Of a DNA stretch of 42,143 nt, positions 9,193 through 16,034 are shown piece by piece. The notes beneath the pieces are model-generated. The model searched no databases, had not been told where the DNA came from, and was given only the letters and a program-made list of their open reading frames with translations. Origin of the DNA: Bacteroidaceae bacterium (lineage in GTDB: Bacteria; Bacteroidota; Bacteroidia; Bacteroidales; Bacteroidaceae). Each line of letters begins with the position of its first letter. Position 1 is the stretch's first letter. The position numbers and the translations under genes were made by a program. The stretch is taken from assembly GCA_017938245.1 (NCBI GenBank), contig JAGBBX010000042.1, positions 1 through 42,143 of the forward strand, in the 5' to 3' direction.

Positions 9193-9223
9193 TTGCATTT
9201 TAATTTTTCTTTTCGGATATTTG
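9193..9223 (+). promoter_or_regulatory. Probable dnaA promoter
   Basis: TTG at 9193-9195 and GATATTTG at 9216-9223 (one mismatch to TAnnTTTG) are 20 bases apart. Transcription from here would start near 9230, just before the Shine-Dalgarno sequence of the small leader frame. Confidence 0.45.
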
Positions 9224-9257
9224 CAAACGGTTTGGCACAAGGAGGTCTAATCCTATT

Positions 9258-9299
9258 ATGAATTCCGGCTCACAGCTTGTAGCACTTCAAGGATTTTAA
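9258..9299 (+). CDS. Possible 13-residue leader peptide upstream of dnaA
   Basis: A 13-codon frame (MNSGSQLVALQGF) preceded by a full Shine-Dalgarno sequence AAGGAGGT at 9239-9246, 11 bases before its ATG. Such complete SD sequences are uncommon in Bacteroidetes, where most genes lack them. The frame is bracketed by AATCCT (9249-9254) and AGGATT (9290-9295), which could pair, and it ends 69 bases before dnaA. It could be a leader peptide affecting dnaA expression, or the SD could be fortuitous. Conservation has not been tested. Confidence 0.3.
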   Translation: MNSGSQLVALQGF

Positions 9300-9368
9300 T
9301 ACCTCTATTTACACGTTCTCAAACCATAATGAAAATTATACGACTAACGAACAAAAATCCAAGAATCG

Positions 9369-10718
9369 ATGAACTCTCATCTTATCACAAAATGGGGAAA
9401 ATGTCTCGAAATCATTCGCGACAATGTACCCGAGGCTGTCTTCGCCACTTGGTTTGCCGACATCAAACCACTTAAGTACGAGGACAACACCTTGACCATT
9501 CAGGTCAAGAGCAATTTTGTGTACGAGTTTCTCGAGGGGAATTACGTAGAGCTTCTTGGCTATACATTAAATAAAGTGATGGGCGAGGGCACACAGCTAA
9601 TGTACAGTGTGCTCACCGACAAGGAGAACGACCTTAGCATAGAAATTGAGACCGAGAGAGGCAAAAGCAATGCCGAAACTGCCACCGACGAGTGGGACTC
9701 GATGCTCATTAACCGCTATACATTTGATAACTACGTCGAGGGCATAAGCAACAGACTACCACGTTCGGTAGCCGAGAGCGTTGCCAACAAGCCCGGACGC
9801 GCTTTCAACCCGCTGTTCATACACGGAGCATCGGGAGTAGGTAAGACACACCTTGTAAATGCCATCGGTTGCAAAATAAAAGAGCTACACCCCGAGTTAC
9901 GAGTACTATATATTTCGGCTCACCTTTTTCAGGTACAGTATACCGACTCTATTCTGCAGAAGAGCTTCAACGACTTTATGCGCTTCTACCAGAGCATCGA
10001 TGTCCTTATTATAGATGACATCCAAGAGATTGCAGGCCTGCAAAAGACACAGAATGCATTCTTCCACATATTCAATCATCTACACCTCAACGGTAAGCAG
10101 TTGATTATGACATCCGACCGCTCGCCTATGCAGCTTAAAGGAATGGAAGAGCGCCTTATCACTCGTTTCAAATGGGGTCTTACAGCCGAGATTGAGCGCC
10201 CCGACCTTGAACTGCGCAAGAATATTCTTCGCAGCAAGACACACAAAGACGGTCTGAAATTCCCCGATGAGGTAATAAACTACATTGCCGAGCACGTCGA
10301 CGCAAGCGTTCGCGACCTCGAAGGAATTATCGCATCGCTTATGGCACACTCAACCATAAACAATGCCGATGTCGACCTGAACCTTGCACGCAGAATAGTT
10401 GGCGACATCTCGGAGTACGAGAAACCGGCTCTTACAATAGAAACCATACTTAAGACCGTCTCCGATTTTTACGGAGTAGAGATAAGCGCCATTAACACAC
10501 GCTCACGTAAGCGCGAGGTTGTACTTGTGCGCCAGGTGGCAATGTACCTTGCCAAGAAATACCTCGACCTCTCTACTGCAAAGATTGGTCTTTACATAGG
10601 CAACCGCGACCACGCCACAGTGCTTCATGCCTGCAAGACCGTCACCAACCTATGCGAGACCGACAAACAGTTCCGTGGCGAACTAAGCCAAATAGAATTA
10701 CAATTACAAAGAGCATAA
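9369..10718 (+). CDS. dnaA: Chromosomal replication initiator DnaA
   Basis: A 449-residue replication initiator that binds DnaA boxes at oriC and opens the duplex. Domain I spans about 1-85, a short acidic linker follows, and the AAA+ domain III contains Walker A GASGVGKT at 153-160 and Walker B IIDDIQ. The C-terminal helix-turn-helix domain IV carries the DnaA signature [20 protein letters not shown]. Length is normal. The ATG start is supported by the conserved N-terminal domain. It is transcribed divergently from dgt and followed by a strong terminator, then nrdJ. The location between dNTP hydrolysis and dNTP synthesis genes is notable. Identification is essentially certain. Confidence 0.98.
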   Translation: MNSHLITKWGKCLEIIRDNVPEAVFATWFADIKPLKYEDNTLTIQVKSNFVYEFLEGNYVELLGYTLNKVMGEGTQLMYSVLTDKENDLSIEIETERGKSNAETATDEWDSMLINRYTFDNYVEGISNRLPRSVAESVANKPGRAFNPLFIHGASGVGKTHLVNAIGCKIKELHPELRVLYISAHLFQVQYTDSILQKSFNDFMRFYQSIDVLIIDDIQEIAGLQKTQNAFFHIFNHLHLNGKQLIMTSDRSPMQLKGMEERLITRFKWGLTAEIERPDLELRKNILRSKTHKDGLKFPDEVINYIAEHVDASVRDLEGIIASLMAHSTINNADVDLNLARRIVGDISEYEKPALTIETILKTVSDFYGVEISAINTRSRKREVVLVRQVAMYLAKKYLDLSTAKIGLYIGNRDHATVLHACKTVTNLCETDKQFRGELSQIELQLQRA

Positions 10719-10739
10719 GAATTTTGTTCACCTTTTAGG

Positions 10740-10769
10740 AAATCCACACTGCACGGTGTGGATTTTTTT
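10740..10769 (+). terminator. dnaA terminator
   Basis: A perfect 10-base-pair stem (AAATCCACAC / GTGTGGATTT) with a 6-base loop followed directly by a T run to 10769, 21 bases past the dnaA stop. It is a classical intrinsic terminator. Confidence 0.9.
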
Positions 10770-10925
10770 GTGCACCATAGCAAGCAGCTAAGCTTCTAAT
10801 AAGAGAAACCGAATTCGCCAAAAATCGGCAATAAAAATTTCTTTTGGAAAACTTTTTTCCAATTCTCAAAAAAATCAACATTAATAATCAACGCATTAAG
10901 AAAATTATTGGAAAACTTTATAAAC

Positions 10926-10934
10926 TGTGGATAA
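10926..10934 (-). promoter_or_regulatory. Perfect DnaA box upstream of nrdJ promoter
   Basis: TGTGGATAA is the exact reverse complement of the consensus DnaA box TTATCCACA. Its end lies 16 bases before the -33 element of the nrdJ promoter, a position suited to an activator or repressor. In E. coli DnaA is known to bind near the nrdAB promoter; the same role here is inference. Confidence 0.55.
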
Positions 10935-10950
10935 CTTAAAGTGAAAATAT

Positions 10951-10981
10951 TTTGCCAATATGAAAAAGATTTCTATCTTTG
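10951..10981 (+). promoter_or_regulatory. nrdJ promoter
   Basis: TTTG at 10951-10954 and TATCTTTG at 10974-10981 with a 19-base spacer match the Bacteroidetes consensus perfectly. The start site would be near 10988, giving a leader of about 70 bases, too short for a cobalamin riboswitch. Confidence 0.85.
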
Positions 10982-11056
10982 TAAACACGTTCGTTAGTCA
11001 ATTTTCAAAAATCAAAAAAAACTTTCTTTAACCATACAAAAAACAATAAAACAACC

Positions 11057-13588
11057 GTGGAGACAAAGACCTACACCTACGAAGAAGCCTACAAAGCCTC
11101 TCTCGAATATTTCAACGGAGACGAGCTTGCCGCAAGAGTTTGGGTAAACAAATACGCAGTAAAGGACTCTTTTGGGGCAATCTATGAGCGTTCACCCCAA
11201 GATATGCACTGGCGTATAGCAAACGAAATTGCACGTATAGAGCAAAGATACGAAAATCCGATGTCGGCACAAGAGGTATTCGATCTTCTTGACCATTTTA
11301 AATACATCGTACCCCAAGGAAGCCCTATGACCGGAATCGGCAACGATTTTCAGGTGGCATCTCTGTCTAACTGTTTTGTAATCGGTATCGACGGAATGGC
11401 CGACTCATACGGTGGTATTATAAGAATAGATGAGGAGCAGGTGCAGCTTATGAAGCGTCGTGGCGGTGTAGGACACGACCTCTCGCACATACGTCCCAAG
11501 GGTTCTCCCGTAAAGAACTCGGCACTGACATCCACCGGCCTTGTTCCCTTTATGGAGCGTTACTCAAACTCGACACGCGAGGTGGCACAAGACGGTCGTC
11601 GTGGTGCACTTATGCTGAGCGTATCAATCAAGCACCCCGACTCGGAGTCGTTCATCGACGCAAAGATGACCGAGGGTAAGGTAACAGGCGCAAACGTATC
11701 GGTAAAAATCGACGACGAGTTTATGCAGGCCGTTACCGAGGGTACCGACTATACACAAAAATACCCCATCGACTCTAACGAGCCCACAGTAACAAAGAGC
11801 ATCAAGGCCGGCGAGTTGTGGAAGAAAATCATACACAATGCCTGGAAATCGGCCGAGCCCGGAGTTCTTTTCTGGGATACAATACAGCGCGAGTCAATCC
11901 CCGACTGCTATGCCGACCTCGGATTTAAGACAGTGTCTACCAACCCCTGTGGCGAGATTCCCCTCTGCCCCTACGACTCGTGCCGTCTGTTGGCCATCAA
12001 CCTCTATTCATACGTCAAGAACCCCTTCACAGCCGAGGCAAGTTTCGACTACGACCTATTGAGAGAGCATGCACAGAAGGCACAGCGTATTATGGACGAC
12101 ATCATCGACCTGGAAATAGAGAAAATCGAAGCTATTCTTGCAAAGGTAGAGAGCGACCCCGAAATTGAGGAGGTAAAAGCCGCCGAGCGTCATCTGTGGG
12201 AGAAGATTATGCGCAAGAGCACAATGGGTCGTCGTACCGGTGTAGGCATCACAGCCGAGGGCGATATGTTGGCCGCTATGGGCCTGAGATATGGCAGCCC
12301 CGAGGCCATTAACTTCTCGGTTGAGGTACACAAGAACGTAGCCCTCTCGGCCTACCGTTCATCGGTGAATATGGCAAAAGAGCGTGGTGCATTCGAGGTA
12401 TTCGACTACAAGCGCGAGGAGAACAACCCCTTCATCAACCGTCTGCGCGAGGCCGACCCACAGCTCTACGAGGATATGAAGCAGTATGGTCGTCGTAACA
12501 TCGCCTGCCTCACAATTGCCCCCACAGGTACAGTGAGCATAATGACACAGACAACATCGGGAATTGAGCCTGTATTTATGCCGGTATACAAGCGTCGTCG
12601 CAAGGTGAACCCCAACGACCCCGAGGTACACGTTGACTTCACCGACGAGAATGGCGACACATTCGAAGAGTACATCGTTTACCATCATAAGTTCGTAGAG
12701 TGGATGAAGATGAACAACATCGATACCACAAAGCGTTACTCACAGGTTGAGATAGACGCCATCGTAGCACGCTCGCCCTACGCAAAGGCGACATCAAACG
12801 ACATCGACTGGGTGTCTAAGGTAGAGATGCAGGGACGCATCCAAAAGTGGGTCGACCACTCGATAAGCGTAACAATCAACCTCCCCAATAACGTCGACGA
12901 GAAGCTTGTTAACGAGCTTTACATCACAGCTTGGAAGAGCGGTTGCAAGGGATGTACCGTATATCGCGATGGTTCACGCGCAGGAGTATTGGTGTCGGCC
13001 GACAACAAAAAAGAGAAGAAAGAGACAACTACAATGACTCCTATCATCACCGAGACACGACCCACAGTACTTGAGGCCGACGTTGTACGTTTCCAGAACA
13101 ACAAAGAGAAGTGGGTGGCATTCATCGGTCTGCTCAATGGCGAGCCCTACGAGATATTTACCGGTCAGCAGGACGACGAGGACGGAATACCTCTTCCCAA
13201 GAGTGTTGTACGCGGACACATCATCAAGCACACCAACGAGGATGGCAGCAAGCGCTACGACTTCCAGTTCGAGAACAAGATTGGCTATAAGACCACAATC
13301 GAGGGACTCTCCGAGCGATTCAACCCCGAGTTCTGGAACTATGCAAAACTCATTTCGGGTGTGCTCCGCTACAAGATGCCCATCGAGCAGGTAATTAAGC
13401 TTATCTCATCACTACAACTTGGTTCGGACAACATCAACACCTGGAAGAACGGTGTAGAGCGCGCCCTGAAGAAATACATCAAGGACGGTGCATCATCGGG
13501 CGAGAAGTGCCCCAACTGCGGTAACACACTCATATTCGAGGAGGGTTGTTTGCACTGCCCCGAGTGTGGTTACTCTAAATGCGGATAA
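11057..13588 (+). CDS. nrdJ: Adenosylcobalamin-dependent ribonucleotide reductase (class II)
   Basis: An 843-residue class II ribonucleotide reductase that makes deoxyribonucleotides with a radical generated from coenzyme B12, with or without oxygen. The catalytic-barrel motifs are present: SLSNCFV with the first redox cysteine, NPCGEIP carrying the Asn-Cys-Glu catalytic set, and APTGTVSIMTQTTSGIEPVF in the substrate-binding region. A C-terminal zinc-ribbon-like tail has CPNCG, then CLHCPECGYSKCG, and serves as the expected shuttle-thiol and metal-binding end. The start is GTG; no ATG lies closer to the promoter. It has its own perfect promoter with a DnaA box upstream and sits beside dnaA, dgt and, farther away, trxA, a possible reductant. 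Length is normal. Confidence 0.95.
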   Translation: METKTYTYEEAYKASLEYFNGDELAARVWVNKYAVKDSFGAIYERSPQDMHWRIANEIARIEQRYENPMSAQEVFDLLDHFKYIVPQGSPMTGIGNDFQVASLSNCFVIGIDGMADSYGGIIRIDEEQVQLMKRRGGVGHDLSHIRPKGSPVKNSALTSTGLVPFMERYSNSTREVAQDGRRGALMLSVSIKHPDSESFIDAKMTEGKVTGANVSVKIDDEFMQAVTEGTDYTQKYPIDSNEPTVTKSIKAGELWKKIIHNAWKSAEPGVLFWDTIQRESIPDCYADLGFKTVSTNPCGEIPLCPYDSCRLLAINLYSYVKNPFTAEASFDYDLLREHAQKAQRIMDDIIDLEIEKIEAILAKVESDPEIEEVKAAERHLWEKIMRKSTMGRRTGVGITAEGDMLAAMGLRYGSPEAINFSVEVHKNVALSAYRSSVNMAKERGAFEVFDYKREENNPFINRLREADPQLYEDMKQYGRRNIACLTIAPTGTVSIMTQTTSGIEPVFMPVYKRRRKVNPNDPEVHVDFTDENGDTFEEYIVYHHKFVEWMKMNNIDTTKRYSQVEIDAIVARSPYAKATSNDIDWVSKVEMQGRIQKWVDHSISVTINLPNNVDEKLVNELYITAWKSGCKGCTVYRDGSRAGVLVSADNKKEKKETTTMTPIITETRPTVLEADVVRFQNNKEKWVAFIGLLNGEPYEIFTGQQDDEDGIPLPKSVVRGHIIKHTNEDGSKRYDFQFENKIGYKTTIEGLSERFNPEFWNYAKLISGVLRYKMPIEQVIKLISSLQLGSDNINTWKNGVERALKKYIKDGASSGEKCPNCGNTLIFEEGCLHCPECGYSKCG

Positions 13589-13627
13589 TTGATATTTTTT
13601 AGATACTAAGATTATTTCCTATCAATC

Positions 13628-13667
13628 GAGGAGAGGAGGCTCCGGGAAAAAGAGCCTTGCTCTCCTC
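13628..13667 (+). terminator. Two-tier hairpin after nrdJ
   Basis: An 8-base-pair outer stem (GAGGAGAG / CTCTCCTC) and a 6-base-pair inner stem (AGGCTC / GAGCCT) form a strong hairpin 40 bases past nrdJ. It has no good T run, so it may only partly terminate before folB. Confidence 0.6.
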
Positions 13668-13686
13668 ACTCATTTAAAAGCCCGAT

Positions 13687-14055
13687 ATGCAGATAACAGA
13701 CTATAGCATAGAGCTACGCGATATTCACCTGTACGCACATCACGGAGTGATGCCACAGGAACGCACAATAGGCGCCTGGTTCACAATAGATATAAGGCTG
13801 AAAATAAACGACCACAGCTGCGCCTATAGCGACTCCATAGAAAACACCGTCAGCTATGCCGACGTATATGATATTATCAAGGCAGAAATGTCGGTCCCCT
13901 CGAACCTGCTCGAAGATGTATGCCGACGGATTATGTCGCGACTGTTCGATATTTTTACGAGTGTAACCGATATTTCCATTACACTAACAAAAGACACTCC
14001 ACCGATGGGCGGCGACAGACTCAGCGCCGCTGTAACACTAAACGGCAAGAGATAA
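13687..14055 (+). CDS. folB: Dihydroneopterin aldolase
   Basis: A 122-residue folate-pathway enzyme that splits 7,8-dihydroneopterin into 6-hydroxymethyl-dihydropterin and glycolaldehyde in the cytosol. The family pattern is visible: IELRDIHLYAHHGVMPQE near the N-terminus with the conserved HGV and Glu, VSYADVYDII in the middle, LLEDVCRRI (the conserved E with catalytic surroundings), and a final strand with KDTPPMGG. Length is the usual 115-125 residues. It starts 98 bases after nrdJ with a hairpin between, so co-transcription is possible but unproven. It is the last ordinary gene before the AT-rich accessory stretch. Confidence 0.93.
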   Translation: MQITDYSIELRDIHLYAHHGVMPQERTIGAWFTIDIRLKINDHSCAYSDSIENTVSYADVYDIIKAEMSVPSNLLEDVCRRIMSRLFDIFTSVTDISITLTKDTPPMGGDRLSAAVTLNGKR

Positions 14056-14946
14056 GAAAGAGGCCGCTTCTTTCCAAGTCCCTTAGTAGCTTTTGAACCA
14101 CCATAATCCTGCGCATACCTAACTTTTGACAATCTACGCAATGGATACCTCACATATTATCGCAGGAAAACAGGTGGACGATCGGATATTCGTTGGGAAC
14201 AGCAGATGCCAATAGTGAGATTTTATCTGTATTGGGGGAATGGTAAATCAATGGCACCACAGACAAAAACTGTGTAAATACACAAAAAATGTCTCTGTCC
14301 AATGGTATTATAATGATGAACGTTTTCGATTACCTTCTGAATTAGGTATTCATAATTAAACAAACAGATAGAGTTTCATTCCATAGCAGGAGCGGAACTC
14401 TTTTTTATATGATACATTACGATGAATTGGAGCAAATCAAAAGACGCCAACTCTATAGTAGAATTGAACGATTAGGGTTCTCTCATTATGAGAGATTCAC
14501 TCTAATGTCTTAAATAAAATCGGACAAGAAAATATCGCTAACAAGAATGTTATCATGATTTATAATCTTTATTTTTAAGCTAACAAACAGGCTCACATTG
14601 TAAAGGTTTCTCGCGAGCCGTAACGTTGCGCCACTTCGCATTTGATCCTTCTATAAGAATGCATTTGGAATCTTAAATCTTGTAGTACAAATCAGGGCTA
14701 CTCTTAATTTTAAGGCTTCCCGATGGGGTGAGGAGTTAAAACAGGAACCGAGAGACTTAGGAAGAAATAAGGCAATTACTTTATATATATTCTTTAAAGG
14801 GGTTTAATTTTAAAATTAGAGTATACAAAGATAGTAGAAGAAAATATCCCCAATTAATTTACAATATACACCGCAACAGAAAATTATCCGAACTAGTTTA
14901 TCTTTATTATTAGTATTGTGTATATTTGCAAAAAGCAGTATACAAA
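14056..14946. other. Gene-poor stretch with possible decayed coding remnants
   Basis: About 890 bases without an intact gene between folB and the DUF1848 gene. Several short frames read like protein pieces in different frames on the plus strand: one ending about 14245 with ENRWTIGYSLGTADANSE, one ending about 14358 with WYYNDERFRLPSELG, and a 34-codon ATG frame at 14409-14513. A perfect palindrome (8-base arms, TCTCTCAT/ATGAGAGA) lies at 14479-14495. No transposase or RNA gene is recognised. It may be an insertion scar at the edge of the accessory segment; that is inference. Confidence 0.35.
14921..14928 (+). promoter_or_regulatory. -7 box of the DUF1848-Sel1 unit
   Basis: TATATTTG is a perfect -7 box; the -33 element is weak (TTAT or TTTA about 19-20 bases upstream). 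The transcript would start about 10 bases before the ATG at 14947. An upstream in-frame TTG at 14926 lies within the box and cannot be the start. Confidence 0.6.
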
Positions 14947-16032
14947 ATGGTTAAAAAGCAAGAAAATAGGACTATCATACTTGACAATGGAACGGCTGCC
15001 AAAGCGATTTTTCCTGTAGTAGTGTCTGCTAGTCGAAGTACAGATATACCTGCATTTTATACTGATTGGTTCTTCCATAGACTAGATAAAGGATATTCAG
15101 CATGGACCAATCCATTTAACGGTATAAAATATTATGTATCTTACGAAGATACTAAATTTATTATTTTTTGGTCAAAAAATCCTCGCCCCCTTTTAAATTA
15201 TATAGACAAACTTAGAGAGAGGGGAATTGCCTGTTATATACAGTACACCCTAAATGATTACGAGAAAGAAAGACTAGAAAAAGGAGTCAGACCTCTTGCC
15301 GAGAGGATTGAAACTTTTAAGTTATTAGTTGAAAAATTAGGCAAAGGCGCTGTTATATGGCGTTTCGACCCACTGATACTAACGGATACAATAAATATTG
15401 ACAAACTACTTAGTAAAATAGAGTTTATAGGAGACTGTCTTCTTGGTTACACCGAGAAACTAGTTTTCAGTTTTGCAGACATAGCCTCGTACCGAAAAGT
15501 AAAATCAAATCTTGAAAAAAATAACATCTTATATAAAGAGTGGGACGAACCCACAATGTTAGAGTTTGCGTCAAAACTTGCTGAACTTAACAAAAAATGG
15601 GGATGCGAGCTAGCCACTTGTGGCGAAAAAATAAACATTGAACAATTTGGAATAAAACACAACCATTGTGTTGATGATAGGCTTATTGTTCGTATGGGTT
15701 ACCACTCTCCCGAATTATTGAGGTTTCTGAATGCATCAATTGTTCAAGCACAAGATGTCCAACAAGACCTTTTCTCATTGGAGGAGACTACCGTAATTCC
15801 CGAAGATGCAATTTTACTTGACAATGGGAAACATGCTATTATTAGTAAAAGCAACAGAGATAAAGGGCAAAGAGAATTTTGCGGTTGCATGAAATCAAAA
15901 GATATTGGCGAATATAATACTTGCCCACACCTTTGTGAATATTGCTATGCCAATACAAGTAAAGAGATTGCCATAACAAATTACAAACAGCACAAAAAGA
16001 ATCCACTATCAGACACAATAACAGGTAAATAG
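14947..16032 (+). CDS. DUF1848 family protein with C-terminal radical-SAM-like cysteine cluster
   Basis: A 361-residue protein of the uncharacterised DUF1848 family. The N-terminal part has the family features SASRSTDIPAFY and WTNPFNG, then FIIFWSKNPRP and a middle stretch AVIWRFDPLI typical of a barrel-like enzyme. The C-terminus has REFCGCMKSKDIGEYNTC followed by CPHLCEYCYAN: Cys326, Cys330 and Cys333 form CX3CX2C, the spacing of radical-SAM iron-sulfur sites, but placed at the end of the protein rather than near the start; Cys312 and Cys314 form an extra CxC. The stop is 2 bases from the next ATG, so it is an operon with the Sel1 protein. Base composition is more AT-rich than flanking core genes. 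The reaction is unknown. Confidence 0.85.
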   Translation: MVKKQENRTIILDNGTAAKAIFPVVVSASRSTDIPAFYTDWFFHRLDKGYSAWTNPFNGIKYYVSYEDTKFIIFWSKNPRPLLNYIDKLRERGIACYIQYTLNDYEKERLEKGVRPLAERIETFKLLVEKLGKGAVIWRFDPLILTDTINIDKLLSKIEFIGDCLLGYTEKLVFSFADIASYRKVKSNLEKNNILYKEWDEPTMLEFASKLAELNKKWGCELATCGEKINIEQFGIKHNHCVDDRLIVRMGYHSPELLRFLNASIVQAQDVQQDLFSLEETTVIPEDAILLDNGKHAIISKSNRDKGQREFCGCMKSKDIGEYNTCPHLCEYCYANTSKEIAITNYKQHKKNPLSDTITGK

Positions 16033-16034
16033 CT

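Larger units (their letters stand above)
8842..9368. other. dgt-dnaA intergenic region (527 bases)
   Basis: The region between the divergent genes dgt and dnaA. It holds the dgt promoter at the left end, a single DnaA-box-like TTATCAACA at 9056-9064 (one mismatch to TTATCCACA), AT-rich sequence at 9085-9215, a probable dnaA promoter at 9193-9223 and a short leader frame at 9258-9299. A lysine-rich 67-codon frame (8875-9078) is present but overlaps the dgt promoter and is not supported. An origin of replication is possible but not shown, because clustered DnaA boxes are absent. Confidence 0.5.
10719..11056. other. dnaA-nrdJ intergenic region (338 bases)
   Basis: After the dnaA terminator comes a very AT-rich stretch (about 10790-10960), then a perfect DnaA box at 10926-10934 and the nrdJ promoter at 10951-10981, and an A-rich leader up to the nrdJ start. 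No gene is seen. A single DnaA box in AT-rich DNA beside dnaA leaves open either an origin component or control of nrdJ. Confidence 0.5.

Noticed and set aside
10982-11056. Cobalamin riboswitch before nrdJ
   Set aside because: The leader is only about 70 bases and A-rich, too short for that class; none was seen before the MetH-domain gene either.
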